Of a stretch of 64,000 nucleotides of DNA, positions 16,690-26,107 are shown in pieces. The stretch is from Methylotenera sp. (GTDB taxonomy: Bacteria > Pseudomonadota > Gammaproteobacteria > Burkholderiales > Methylophilaceae). The stretch is from the NCBI GenBank assembly GCA_030682715.1, contig JAUXNQ010000055.1, positions 124,001-188,000 on the forward strand, written 5' to 3'. A model generated the notes under the pieces. That model searched no databases. It was given only the letters and a program-made list of their open reading frames with translations, and had not been told where the DNA came from. The translations under genes and the position numbers were made by a program. Position 1 is the first letter of the stretch, and each line of letters opens with the position of its first letter.

Positions 16690-18525
16690 TTACTCTGTTG
16701 TAGGGAGGGGTTGTTCTGCACCGATAACACGATTTCTCCCAGATTGTTTTGCCAAATATAAAGCAGCATCAGCACGCGGTAAAATACTATCAACGGTTTC
16801 CCCATGTAAGCGCTCTGCCACCCCAGCGCTAAATGTAATCAGTACACGCTCATTGTTGTGCAAGAAGAAGTTTTTGGTTAAATCGCGTTGCAAGCCTGAA
16901 ACAACGGTGACGGCATCTTTCTGATTTGAACCTGGCAGTAAAATAACAAACTCCTCACCACCATAGCGCGCTAGCACATCAGTACTGCGTAAAATGCTCT
17001 TAACGACCTTAGATAAATGCGCGAGCGCTTTATCACCTGTTGAGTGCCCCATAGTGTCATTAATTTTCTTAAAGTGATCAACGTCTAGCATTGCCAGCGA
17101 TAGGGGCGTGCCGTGCCTGTCAGAGCGCTCGAACTCACGACTGAGTGCTTCATCCATACCACGTCTATTTAATGCACCAGTTAAAAAGTCCTCATGCGCT
17201 GCTTCGCTAATATAATCAAGTTTAAGTGTCAGTTCATTGATTTTCTTTTCAGCTTTTTCTGCTTTTTTCTGTGATTCTAAGAGCGTAACGTGATTAGCTT
17301 TTGCTTCATTATTCATTTCACCAATATCACCCACTAAGCTTTCCAAAATGGTATTAAGCTCAGAGATGTCTTCTACCGCATTAATTTGAGTATGGTATTC
17401 CTCAATTTTATTTTGGTAGTTACCTGTAGAGGTTGTGATGTCCGCTAGGCGGCTTACAAATGTGCTGACCATGCTTCTCAGCGTTTCTTTGGCTTCAATC
17501 AGGCCTGGTTTAATCTGAGACTGCTTGAAAATAAGCTCTTTTAGGCTACTTTCAGCGTTATAAACCATATCAATTTTTAGTGGCTTTGAAACTATTTCTT
17601 TCACAATCATAATTTGCGCGTGTAGCCATTGATCTTCAATGGTTAAATCTGCCATGCTGGCCACTAGCAGTCGCAATATTTCAATCAGCGCTTCTTGCAT
17701 TCTACGTTGCGCATCTGTTTGCATTTCTGCTCGTAGCAGGGTTGACCGTAAAGAGCCGTTAAGTTGGTTAATTTGCTCAAGCGTATGCGCAGCTTCAGCT
17801 TCTTTAATTAACTCTTCTACACGATTAGCAGCACTCGGTGTGTCAGTAAATTTTGGTAAGACAAGAGTCCTAATAGTCCTAATCAGTATGTCGCGCCAAG
17901 CGATAGCTGCTTCTGCGTGATAGACATCATTTTTGTCAGCATGATGATGTATAGACAGTGATGCCTCATCTTTTTTAGATAATTGACCATTATGGATTGG
18001 TTTGGAAAGGTCGTTAGGCGATATTTCAATGTTTACAGTTTTACCTTCACCCCACGACGTGATTAGTGCCTGAACTTTTTCCGCTAGTTGAGATGAATCA
18101 TTTCCAAAATTTGTGATAACACGAGTTAGCCCATCTCTTTTAGAAGCGGCGGTTAACCCTGTGTGATTTAGGTCTAGTTGTTTGAGTAAGTAGCGTAAAA
18201 GTGTACCCCATTGAATGTCACTCTCGTTATCAGTATCGTTTGATATAAGTGCACGAAGTTGTGTATCTAGATTAACAGCATCATGGTTGTCAATCAGGCT
18301 TGAGATTTTTTTTGCAATAGCCGCATATTTAGCGTTGGCTTTGCTTTTCTCTAACAGTATTTTGTTCAGGCTATTGTCTAAAATTGCTTTGCTGTTTGCT
18401 GAGGCCGCGCCAGCAATTTCATCGTAAACTTGTCTGTAGTTCTCGGGTGTGGGCGGTCTTTGGCTTTTGGAAAGCTGAATCAACGTTTGCCGAGCGATTT
18501 CAAGTGATGTGAGTTTTTGTTCCAT
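16690..18525 (-). CDS. Diguanylate cyclase with a long helical N-terminus
   Basis: A 611-residue soluble protein. The N-terminal 430 residues are mostly helical and begin with the PTPENYRQVYDEI segment that marks a betaproteobacterial GGDEF family. A coiled coil (about 385-435) leads to a GGDEF domain with an active-site GGEEF at 522-526 and the usual DxDHFKKIND and RYGGEE surroundings. It should make c-di-GMP from two GTP. It is transcribed toward the signalling island and ends about 190 bases from it. Base composition is AT-leaning like the rest of the chromosome, unlike the island. No membrane span is visible. Confidence 0.88.
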   Translation of the reverse strand: MEQKLTSLEIARQTLIQLSKSQRPPTPENYRQVYDEIAGAASANSKAILDNSLNKILLEKSKANAKYAAIAKKISSLIDNHDAVNLDTQLRALISNDTDNESDIQWGTLLRYLLKQLDLNHTGLTAASKRDGLTRVITNFGNDSSQLAEKVQALITSWGEGKTVNIEISPNDLSKPIHNGQLSKKDEASLSIHHHADKNDVYHAEAAIAWRDILIRTIRTLVLPKFTDTPSAANRVEELIKEAEAAHTLEQINQLNGSLRSTLLRAEMQTDAQRRMQEALIEILRLLVASMADLTIEDQWLHAQIMIVKEIVSKPLKIDMVYNAESSLKELIFKQSQIKPGLIEAKETLRSMVSTFVSRLADITTSTGNYQNKIEEYHTQINAVEDISELNTILESLVGDIGEMNNEAKANHVTLLESQKKAEKAEKKINELTLKLDYISEAAHEDFLTGALNRRGMDEALSREFERSDRHGTPLSLAMLDVDHFKKINDTMGHSTGDKALAHLSKVVKSILRSTDVLARYGGEEFVILLPGSNQKDAVTVVSGLQRDLTKNFFLHNNERVLITFSAGVAERLHGETVDSILPRADAALYLAKQSGRNRVIGAEQPLPTTE

Positions 18526-18680
18526 AAGATCCGTGCTGATTAATCCTTTTGGGTGATTGTTACATGTTGTTTAACTTGTAACAAGCCATGATCTTACTCT
18601 GGCGTTAATTTGACAACAAATATTTATTTTAACTACTGTAGTTCAGCATTCATGAAACATGAGTTAGCAAAAAAATAGAC

Positions 18681-18710
18681 AAAAAAAATGACCCGATAAA
18701 GGGTCATTTT
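18681..18710 (-). terminator. Rho-independent terminator of the cold-shock gene
   Basis: A perfect 10-base stem (aaaatgaccc at 18685-18694 with gggtcatttt at 18701-18710) encloses a 6-base loop. Read on the minus strand it ends in a run of eight T, directly after the cold-shock gene. Confidence 0.9.
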
Positions 18711-18728
18711 AAATGGATTCTTTAAGTA

Positions 18729-18932
18729 CTAAACCTTCTGGATATTAGAAGCTTGTTTACCTTTTGGTCCGTCAGTCACGTCGAAAGATACGCGATCGTT
18801 TTCTTTCAAACTTTTGTAGCCGCTATCGTTGATAGCTGAGAAATGTGCGAATAAATCGTCACCGCCTGCGTCAGGAGTAATGAAACCAAAACCTTTAGAG
18901 TCATTAAACCATTTTACTAAACCTGTTGCCAT
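18729..18932 (-). CDS. Cold-shock domain protein (CspA family)
   Basis: A 67-residue single cold-shock domain, the usual length for the family. The RNA-binding motifs KGFGFI and DLFAHF are intact. These OB-fold proteins bind single-stranded RNA and melt secondary structure, acting as RNA chaperones. A clear terminator follows the gene, and the upstream leader to the divergent IF-1 gene is long and AT-rich. The neighbouring IF-1 paralogue suggests a small translation-adaptation locus, but regulation by cold is an inference. Confidence 0.95.
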   Translation of the reverse strand: MATGLVKWFNDSKGFGFITPDAGGDDLFAHFSAINDSGYKSLKENDRVSFDVTDGPKGKQASNIQKV

Positions 18933-19298
18933 ATCTTATTCCATACTTTTTAAAAAAGGGAGGCACCCTGAAAGTTCGGGTTTTTAAATACTATTAATCT
19001 ACGAAAGACCAAAAAATTAAAAATTCAAACGCCTACATTGCTTTTTACGGACTATTTGGGAAGCTGTCAAGCATAATTTTCATTATATTTATAGGGTAAT
19101 CCTTCATAGTTATAAAAATCAGGCACTTATTTAGCTGATTAGCTTGCTAAATTAAGCTTGTAGGGCTATAGTGCGCGTGCGTTAGGTAGTGCTTTCGTAA
19201 ACTATTTATATTCACTATTCCCAATGTTTTACGATTGCATCAACTTTTGATTAGCTTTTTGCTTTAACACGGGTCTTACATGATTTTGGAGCAAAGCA
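18933..19298. promoter_or_regulatory. Divergent control region between csp and the IF-1 gene
   Basis: 366 bases without a gene separate the divergent cold-shock and IF-1 genes. A small hairpin-like piece (accctgaaagttcgggt, about 18964-18980) lies just upstream of the csp start, and AT-rich stretches follow. Long structured leaders are typical of cold-shock mRNAs. I cannot place the promoters with confidence. Confidence 0.3.
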
Positions 19299-19556
19299 AT
19301 GGCAAAAGAAGAGTTAATTGAAATGAGTGGTGTGGTAATGGAAATATTACCTGATTCACGTTATCGCGTGACATTAGATAATGGTCACACCTTGGTTGCA
19401 TATACTGGTGGCAAGATGAAAAAAAACCACATTCGTATTTTAGCGGGCGATAAAGTGACGCTTGAGTTATCACCGTATGATGTGAACAACGGACGTATCA
19501 CATTTAGGCATATTGATAGCCACCATACTTATACCCCAAGAAAAAGATCGTATTAA
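19299..19556 (+). CDS. infA: Translation initiation factor IF-1, extended paralogue
   Basis: An 85-residue S1/OB-fold protein with the IF-1 signatures [27 protein letters not shown] and [14 protein letters not shown]-1 binds the 30S A site during initiation. Canonical IF-1 is about 72 residues; here a tail of about 13 residues (ending TPRKRSY) is added. The position beside a cold-shock gene rather than in a ribosomal protein operon suggests a second infA copy, as seen in other betaproteobacteria. GGAG-like bases (ttggagcaaagca) precede the ATG. Confidence 0.9.
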   Translation: MAKEELIEMSGVVMEILPDSRYRVTLDNGHTLVAYTGGKMKKNHIRILAGDKVTLELSPYDVNNGRITFRHIDSHHTYTPRKRSY

Positions 19557-19588
19557 ATTTAAAACGTATCTCGTATAAAATGTATCTA

Positions 19589-19620
19589 ACCTAGCTTAGG
19601 TATAAGTCACTTAGGTATAA
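19589..19620. promoter_or_regulatory. Palindrome plus direct repeat upstream of the metal-efflux genes
   Basis: acctagcttaggt (19589-19601) is a perfect palindrome with 5-base arms and a 3-base centre. Its right half is part of a 10-base direct repeat, ttaggtataa, at 19596-19605 and 19611-19620. It lies 40-70 bases before the first gene of the efflux cluster and is a candidate operator. No regulator gene is adjacent. Confidence 0.35.
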
Positions 19621-19660
19621 TTCGTTTGTCATCGCTCTTATTAGCTGATACATTTAGCTT

Positions 19661-20047
19661 ATGCTAAAAGGTTTAAATAAAAAACTGTTGTGGATAGTTG
19701 TGGTTTGGTTTGCGATATTGCAAGTTTTTACGCCCTTTATCCACGCGCATGTTCAAGCGGATACTTACGCTGATGGACATGGTTTGCATATGCATGATGC
19801 AGGTTTATTTGAACTTCAAGATAATGTGCATACGCTTAAAAATATTAGTGACATAGAGACTATTGGTGTTGATAAGGCTTTGGTTAAAAATATTGAAGCA
19901 TTACCTGTGCCTTTATTTTTAATACTTTTTATTATCCCTCTGTTAACTCTCTCTGTTCGACGTTATCGCTATGAGCGTACTGCTCATGTCAGTATCTCCC
20001 TCTTTTTAAAGTCTCTTGCCGGGCCGCGTGCCCCACCTCTTTTCTAA
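19661..20047 (+). CDS. Small membrane protein with His-rich periplasmic stretch
   Basis: A 128-residue protein of unknown function. A hydrophobic N-terminal helix or signal anchor (about 9-29) is followed by a His/Asp-rich stretch (about 30-47, including HAHVQ and HGLHMHD) and a second membrane helix (about 83-100), ending in a basic tail. The His-rich part could bind metal ions in the periplasm. The gene lies 60 bases before the CzcC-like outer membrane gene in the same orientation. Such small proteins often head czc-type clusters in betaproteobacteria, so an accessory role in metal sensing or delivery is plausible but unproven. Confidence 0.65.
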   Translation: MLKGLNKKLLWIVVVWFAILQVFTPFIHAHVQADTYADGHGLHMHDAGLFELQDNVHTLKNISDIETIGVDKALVKNIEALPVPLFLILFIIPLLTLSVRRYRYERTAHVSISLFLKSLAGPRAPPLF

Positions 20048-20109
20048 AAAAAATTAGTATTAACATCTGTGTTAATCACAGGTGATTTTATGTTTTTTAG
20101 GAGTGTGTG

Positions 20110-21408
20110 ATGTCTATTTTTTGCCGATACTGGTTAGTAATAGCGTTCTCTGCAGGTTTTTTCAATATGCTTCATGCTGAGCCTATGCTCATTGAAAGTG
20201 CACCTGCGTCTATATCTTTAAGTGCTGTTATTAATCAGGGTCGCCACCTAGATACGCTACAGGTGAATCCAAACCTGCGTTTATCTGAGGTGTTAGAGAA
20301 AACGTTTATTCGAAACCCTATGCAATCTACATTGCAATCCAGAGATGTTTGGGTCGCCTCGAAAAATACACTAGCCCATGCCATGTTACCTTCAGCGCCA
20401 GCAATGAGTGTGATGCATCAAAATGATGCTTTGGGTGGTGGACGCGGTGAGCGTGAGTGGCAAGCGGAGTTGGAGTTGCCTGTTTGGATGCCCAGTCAGC
20501 GTGATAAACGCCTAAAGGTTGCAGATGTGAGCAGTAGCACGTTGACGGCTAGTCGTGAAAGTTTGAAGCTTCAGGTGGCTGGTTTGCTGCGCGATGCACT
20601 TTGGTCACTGGCTTTGAGCGAGAGTCATTTAGTGCTTGCTACGAATAAGTTAGAGGTCGCCAATAAGCTTCAACAAGATGTGGAAAAAAGATTCTTAGCG
20701 GGTGAAGTGCCTAAAACGGATGTGATGCTGACACAGCAGGAATCTTTACGCGCTGAGCAGGAGCATTTACGCGCTGAAGCTGAGGTAATGCATGCGCGCC
20801 ACCGTTATTATGTGCTTACAGGCCTAAAAGAAGTCCCCGCTGAGTTTACAGAGCAACAATCTACTTTAAGTGATTATCAGCAATCTCCAGTATGGCTTGA
20901 GGCTCAATCTAAGCTGAACTTGGCACAGACTGAACGAGAGCTTGCGCAGGTAGAGGGGCGCGAGAATCTTCAAGTGCTGTTGAATATGCGCAGTATTAAA
21001 GGTGCGTTTGATGTGGCTGCCAACGAAAGTGTGGGCGTTAAGTTACGCATCCCCTTTGGTGGTGATACGCGTGCAGCACCGATTAAAGCGGCGGCAGAGC
21101 AGGTGGTAGGTAATGCCTTAAGTGAGCAGGCAGCACTTCAATACACTTTAGAAGCGTCCATGCATGAAGCTGAACATAATTTAGAAGTCAGCCGTGCTGA
21201 GCTGGTCTTGGCAAGTCAGCAAAATACGATTGCTGATGAGAGCGTCAGGCTAGCACGTAAAGCGTTCCAATTAGGTGAGACGGACTTGGTCAGTTTACTT
21301 AGAGTACAAGCGCGCGCTTTTGAGTCTGAACGCATATTTGCCAGTCAGAAAATACAAGTGCAGTGGGATATTGCCCGCTACAACCAAACAGTAGGAGTGT
21401 TGCCATGA
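20110..21408 (+). CDS. czcC: CzcC-like outer membrane factor (TolC family)
   Basis: A 432-residue outer membrane efflux protein with an N-terminal signal peptide (cleavage near HAEP). The two long helical hairpin repeats of the TolC fold are visible (about 125-220 and 330-430). It would form the exit duct of a tripartite heavy-metal RND pump with the membrane-fusion and RND proteins that follow. The ATG at 20110 has AGGAG six bases upstream; a GTG sits just before it. The stop overlaps the start of the next gene (ATGA). The symbol reflects family resemblance; the transported metal is unknown. Confidence 0.85.
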   Translation: MSIFCRYWLVIAFSAGFFNMLHAEPMLIESAPASISLSAVINQGRHLDTLQVNPNLRLSEVLEKTFIRNPMQSTLQSRDVWVASKNTLAHAMLPSAPAMSVMHQNDALGGGRGEREWQAELELPVWMPSQRDKRLKVADVSSSTLTASRESLKLQVAGLLRDALWSLALSESHLVLATNKLEVANKLQQDVEKRFLAGEVPKTDVMLTQQESLRAEQEHLRAEAEVMHARHRYYVLTGLKEVPAEFTEQQSTLSDYQQSPVWLEAQSKLNLAQTERELAQVEGRENLQVLLNMRSIKGAFDVAANESVGVKLRIPFGGDTRAAPIKAAAEQVVGNALSEQAALQYTLEASMHEAEHNLEVSRAELVLASQQNTIADESVRLARKAFQLGETDLVSLLRVQARAFESERIFASQKIQVQWDIARYNQTVGVLP

Positions 21409-22493
21409 ACTATCTTTTATCATTAATCGTCACGTTGGTCATTTTGAGTGGCAATGCACAGGCTGCCGATATAGTAATGAGCTTGGCACAGCAGAAAAGC
21501 TTGGGAGTGGTTGTTACTCCTGTAGGTAAAAATAATTTATTGAGTAGTCGCCGTTTTCCAGCTGAAATTGTGATTCCAGTTGGACAAGAGCGCATTGTCA
21601 GTGCGCCACAGTCTGGTTTGTTAGATCAAATGCATGTTGCAGCAGGGCAGACAGTTAAGAAGGGGCAAGTGATTGCACATTTAATTAGCCCAGACCTATT
21701 AGGTTTGCAGCGTGATTATTTGCAAGCATTCACGCAAAAGAGACTTGCGGCCAAGGCTTTGGCAAGAGATACCGAACTGTTGAAGGATGGCATTATTGCG
21801 CAGCGTCGATATTTAGAAACTGAAAGTGCGCATGATGAGGCTAGCGCTAATTTAGCGCAGAGCAAGCAGGCTTTAAGGTTGGCAGGGATGGGCGATGGGG
21901 CTATTTCAAAGTTAAGCCCATCAACAGGGATGCAAAGTGGAATCAGTTTAGTCGCACCAATTTCAGGCCAAGTGTTGGAGCAAATGGTGACAACTGGGCA
22001 GCGTGTAGATATGGCGATGCCTTTGTATCGGATTGCTAAATTGTCGCCACTTTGGCTTGAAATTCACGCGCCGCTTGAGGGGTTGCCGTTTGTTAAAGAG
22101 GGGATGCAGGTTCAGGTGCCTAAATTGCAAGCGAGTGGACATTTGATTGCTGTGATTCGCAGTGTGAATAAAGCGGATCAAACTTTGCATTTGCGTGCTG
22201 AAATTACAAAAGGTGCAGAAAAGTTATCTCCCGGGCAGTTTGTCGAGGCGGAAATTAACCTAGGTGGTCAATCACAGTATTTTAGTGTGCCAAAGTCCGC
22301 GCTCGCAAGGCAAGGCACGAGTGCTTTGGTTTTTGTGCAGACTAAGGCAGGGTTTAAACCGATTAAAGTGACGATTATTTCAGAGCAAGGGGATGATGCT
22401 GTCGTTGATGCGCCATTTGTCGGTACGGAAAAGATTACAGTGACGGGTATTGCTGCAATTAAAGGTACTTGGTTGGGTTTGGGAGCTGAATGA
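21405..22493 (+). CDS. czcB: CzcB-like periplasmic membrane-fusion protein
   Basis: A 362-residue RND adaptor protein. Signal peptide (about 1-20), then a lipoyl-like half-motif (SAPQSGLLDQMHVAAGQTVKKG), a helical hairpin (about 100-160), the second lipoyl half, and beta-barrel domains. It bridges the inner-membrane RND pump and the outer-membrane duct. I place the start at the ATG at 21405, preceded by AGGAG and overlapping the upstream stop; an earlier GTG at 21363 lies inside the previous gene and lacks a signal peptide. It overlaps the RND gene by four bases, so the genes form a tight operon. Confidence 0.85.
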   Translation: MNYLLSLIVTLVILSGNAQAADIVMSLAQQKSLGVVVTPVGKNNLLSSRRFPAEIVIPVGQERIVSAPQSGLLDQMHVAAGQTVKKGQVIAHLISPDLLGLQRDYLQAFTQKRLAAKALARDTELLKDGIIAQRRYLETESAHDEASANLAQSKQALRLAGMGDGAISKLSPSTGMQSGISLVAPISGQVLEQMVTTGQRVDMAMPLYRIAKLSPLWLEIHAPLEGLPFVKEGMQVQVPKLQASGHLIAVIRSVNKADQTLHLRAEITKGAEKLSPGQFVEAEINLGGQSQYFSVPKSALARQGTSALVFVQTKAGFKPIKVTIISEQGDDAVVDAPFVGTEKITVTGIAAIKGTWLGLGAE

Positions 22494-25400
22494 TGCTAGC
22501 TAAACTCATTCAGTTTGCATTAACTCAACGGCTGTTAATGATCATTGCCACGCTCGGTTTAGCGGCCGCAGGGGTGCTTGCATATCAGGCTTTGCCGATT
22601 GATGCCTTTCCTGATGTGTCTTCTACACAAGTTAAAATTATTGTTAAAGCCCCTGGTATGACGCCAGAGGAAGTTGAAGCAAGAATTACCGCGCCGATTG
22701 AAGTTGAAATGTTAGGCGTGCCACATCAAGTAGGGCTACGCTCTGTGGCTAAGTATGCACTTACTGACATTACGGTAGATTTTGAAGATGGAACCGATAT
22801 CTATTGGGCTAGGCAACAGGTTTCAGAGCGCCTAAATGCTGTTTGGGCCAATTTGCCTGATAATGCCTCTGGTGGCATGGCGCCAATGACAACGCCGCTG
22901 GGCGAAATGTTTATGTTTACTGTAGAGAGTGATGAACTTAGCCTACAAGAGCGTCGAAGCTTGCTGGACTGGGTGATTCGCCCCCAGTTGCGCACGGTTG
23001 CTGGTGTGGCTGATGTGAACGTGCTGGGTGGATTAGTGCGTAGTTTTGAAATCGTACCAGACAACGCACGGATGTATGCGCGAGGTGTGGCGATAGATCG
23101 TTTGCAAGAGGTGCTTCAGACGAATAACCGCAACGGTGGTGCAGGGCGTTTGAATGATGGAGAGGGTTCATTGTTAGTGCGTTCAGAAGGTGGTTTTAAA
23201 ACCATTGAAGATGTTGAGAACACTATCGTACGCACAGACCAGGGCATGTCAGTGAAGGTGGCTGATGTTGCCACTGTGCGTATCGGCTCTATTACACGGT
23301 ATGGTGCTGTGACCAGTAATGGTAACAGTGAGTCTGTTCAAGGGTTGGTGTTGGGTTTGCGCGGAGCAAACGCACAAAAAGTGGTTGAGGGGGTAAAAGC
23401 TAAGCTAGCTGAAATAGCCCCGCAGTTGCCAAAGAGCGTCAAGATTAATGTATTTTATGATCGTGGCAGCTTGGTTGAGCGTGCTGTTAATACGGTCACG
23501 AAAGCATTGTTAGAAGCTGTCGTGCTTGTGTTAATTTTATTAGTTTTGTTTTTGGGTGATTTTAGAGCCGCGCTTACTATTGCTTTTATTCTGCCGCTTT
23601 CTGCATTGTTTACCTTTCTATTAATGCGCAATTTTGGCATGTCTGCCAATTTAATGAGCTTGGGTGGGCTTGCCATTGCAATAGGCATGTTGGTAGATGC
23701 TGCGGTAGTGGTGGTAGAAAACATCGTCTCTCATTTAGCCGATAAAAAAAATACAGGCTCTTTACCACGCATGCATATTATTTATCGTGCAGTGCGTGAG
23801 GTTAGTGTGCCCGTCACCGCGGGTGTGCTCATTATTATTACTGTATTTTTACCTTTGCTAACATTGCAGGGCTTAGAAGGTAAGTTATTTACACCTGTCG
23901 CACTCACAATTATGTTTGCTTTAGCAGGCTCGCTTGTATTGTCGTTGACGGTGATTCCTGTGTTGTCTTCATTTTTGTTAAAAGAAGTCAGTCATGATAA
24001 CCCTTGGTTGGTGCGTAAGGCATTGGCCATTTATGAGCCAGTATTGATTTGGTGTTTGGCGCATGCAAAAGTGATTGTTGTTGCTGCGATTGTGATGCTT
24101 GTGTTTACTGGTGTGGTGTACACCCAAATAGGTAAAACTTTTATGCCGGTGATGGATGAAGGCGACATTATTATTGGGGTAGAGAAGTTGCCTTCTATTA
24201 ATCTTAATCAAACCATCATCACAGATATGAACGTTCAGCGGGCAATTTTAAGCCAAGTGCCTGAAGTGAAAGGCGTGTATTCACGCGTTGGTTCTGATGA
24301 TTTGGGGCTAGACCCGATGGGCTTAAATCAAACGGATAACTTTTTGGTATTAAAACCAATGAGTGAGTGGCGCATGGCGACTAAAGATGAACTGATTGAT
24401 GAGTTGCGTAAAGTAATGAACCAGTTACCTGGCTTGGCCTATAGCTTTACACAGCCTATTGATATGCGTGTGAATGAAATGATATTGGGCGTACGTGGTG
24501 ACTTGGCTATTAAGATTTTTGGGCCAGATTTACCTATACTCGACGCCAAAGCACAGCAAATTGTTAAAATTTTAGAGTCTATTGCGGGTAGCCAAGATGT
24601 GTACACGCCACAAAATAGTGGTGTGCAATATCTACAAATTAAAATAGATCGTATGGCTGCTGGCCGTCTTGGCTTAAGTATTACTGAGATTGAATCCATA
24701 TTGCTCGCACAGCTTGAAGGCAAACAGTTAGGCGTGGTGCAAGAGGGGCAAAGGCGAACGCCAGTGTTGATTCGCGGTAGCCAAGACTTACGTGCATCGC
24801 CTACAGACTTTGGTAATTTAATGCTGACACTAGCCAATGGTACCAACATACCGCTTTCAGCGGTGGCTAAAATTGAGCGTGAAGAAGGCCCAGTGAAAGT
24901 GGATAGAGAGCATGGCGCGCGTTTGGTGGTAGTGACAGCCAACGTACGTGACCGTGATTTGGTCAGTTTTGTAGAAGAGGCCAAACAGCGTGTGCAAGCG
25001 GAAGTGAAGTTTGATGAAGGCTATGCAGTAAAGTTTGGCGGACAGTTTGAAAATCAGCAAAGAGCTTCTGCACGCTTGGCGGTTGTAGTGCCAGTAGCGA
25101 TTGGTTTGATATTTTTATTGTTGTTCGCGACGTTTGGGTCAATCAAACAAGCCTTGTTGATTTTATCCAATATTCCATTTGCAATGATTGGCGGCGTGTT
25201 CTCGCTGTGGATTTCAGGAGAATACTTATCTGTTCCAGCATCGGTCGGTTTTATTGCTTTATTGGGTATAGCGGTTCTTAATGGCGTTGTGATGGTCAGT
25301 TATTTTAACCAGCTACAAGCGCAAGGCATGGCCATGGCTTCTATCGTGATGGAGGGCGCTAAGCGCAGATTAAGACCTGTGCTGATGACCGCCAGTATTG

Positions 25401-25564
25401 CTGCCTTTGGTTTAATCCCTTTGCTATTTGCCACTGGCCCTGGCTCTGAAATTCAACGGCCTTTAGCCATTGTGGTGATTGGTGGGTTAGTTAGCTCGAC
25501 AGCACTTACGTTGGTGTTGTTGCCGATTTTTTATCGTAGGTTTTTTAATGGGGGTGCAAAATGA
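22490..25564 (+). CDS. czcA: Heavy-metal efflux RND transporter (CzcA/CusA family)
   Basis: A 1024-residue inner-membrane RND pump, the usual length for the heavy-metal subfamily. It has the N-terminal helix, two large periplasmic loops and two groups of membrane helices. TM4 reads AIAIGMLVDAAVVVVEN, with Asp403 in the proton-relay position. This TM4 motif lacks the DFG of classical zinc/cobalt/cadmium CzcA and is not identical to that of copper/silver CusA, so the substrate metal stays open. It is the energised part of the tripartite efflux system and overlaps both neighbours (ATGATG at its start, ATGA at its end). Confidence 0.9.
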   Translation: MMLAKLIQFALTQRLLMIIATLGLAAAGVLAYQALPIDAFPDVSSTQVKIIVKAPGMTPEEVEARITAPIEVEMLGVPHQVGLRSVAKYALTDITVDFEDGTDIYWARQQVSERLNAVWANLPDNASGGMAPMTTPLGEMFMFTVESDELSLQERRSLLDWVIRPQLRTVAGVADVNVLGGLVRSFEIVPDNARMYARGVAIDRLQEVLQTNNRNGGAGRLNDGEGSLLVRSEGGFKTIEDVENTIVRTDQGMSVKVADVATVRIGSITRYGAVTSNGNSESVQGLVLGLRGANAQKVVEGVKAKLAEIAPQLPKSVKINVFYDRGSLVERAVNTVTKALLEAVVLVLILLVLFLGDFRAALTIAFILPLSALFTFLLMRNFGMSANLMSLGGLAIAIGMLVDAAVVVVENIVSHLADKKNTGSLPRMHIIYRAVREVSVPVTAGVLIIITVFLPLLTLQGLEGKLFTPVALTIMFALAGSLVLSLTVIPVLSSFLLKEVSHDNPWLVRKALAIYEPVLIWCLAHAKVIVVAAIVMLVFTGVVYTQIGKTFMPVMDEGDIIIGVEKLPSINLNQTIITDMNVQRAILSQVPEVKGVYSRVGSDDLGLDPMGLNQTDNFLVLKPMSEWRMATKDELIDELRKVMNQLPGLAYSFTQPIDMRVNEMILGVRGDLAIKIFGPDLPILDAKAQQIVKILESIAGSQDVYTPQNSGVQYLQIKIDRMAAGRLGLSITEIESILLAQLEGKQLGVVQEGQRRTPVLIRGSQDLRASPTDFGNLMLTLANGTNIPLSAVAKIEREEGPVKVDREHGARLVVVTANVRDRDLVSFVEEAKQRVQAEVKFDEGYAVKFGGQFENQQRASARLAVVVPVAIGLIFLLLFATFGSIKQALLILSNIPFAMIGGVFSLWISGEYLSVPASVGFIALLGIAVLNGVVMVSYFNQLQAQGMAMASIVMEGAKRRLRPVLMTASIAAFGLIPLLFATGPGSEIQRPLAIVVIGGLVSSTALTLVLLPIFYRRFFNGGAK

Positions 25565-25887
25565 CCCAAGACACAATTGCGCAAGGCTTATTAATACTCA
25601 TTGCGCCCGTGGGTTTAGAAGAAATGTTAGTTGATTTATTGTTACAAAAAAACGAGCTATCTGGTTTTACATCAAGTAAAGTAAGTGGACATGGTCGATA
25701 CCATGCTGAAGGCGATGTACCACTGAGCATGGTGGAACAAGTGGCTGGTCGTCAGAACCGTGTGCAATTGATGATGCACGCTAGTTTTGCTGTATTAGAA
25801 AGTTTAATAGCAGAATTGAAGCAAACGTTTAAACATACTGGTATGCATTACATACTGTTGCCAATTACGGAGGCGCAATCTATATGA
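25561..25887 (+). CDS. DUF3240-like small protein of the efflux operon
   Basis: A 108-residue soluble protein resembling the DUF3240 family, which often follows czcA in betaproteobacteria. The fold looks like a ferredoxin-like or P-II-like alpha/beta unit (strand near LLILIAPV, helix EMLVDLLL, then HGRYHAEGD). It overlaps the RND gene by four bases and so is cotranslated. A role in regulating the pump or handling metal is inferred from position only. Confidence 0.75.
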   Translation: MTQDTIAQGLLILIAPVGLEEMLVDLLLQKNELSGFTSSKVSGHGRYHAEGDVPLSMVEQVAGRQNRVQLMMHASFAVLESLIAELKQTFKHTGMHYILLPITEAQSI

Positions 25888-26107
25888 AGTTTGATGTAAG
25901 ATAGTCATATAGAAATTATGGTTATTTCCTCTTTTTATTGATTAGAAGCTGTCTTACATAAAGTACGGGCCCTAAGCCTGTTATGTCTCTCATCACGATT
26001 TTATGTGAAAGATAGACTAAACTATTATTGTGGTTAGTTAGTCAGTTGCAGTATTGGGCAGTACAATTTTAGAAATTATTTCTAAAATCAACAATATAGA
26101 GACCAAT

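Noticed and set aside
19152-19159. A TTAAGCTT box upstream of the IF-1 gene
   Set aside because: It is a single half-site only; there is no paired repeat, so chance is the simpler explanation.
24439-24984. A 181-codon minus-strand frame inside the RND gene
   Set aside because: It is antisense to conserved RND sequence, has low-complexity composition and lacks a start signal.
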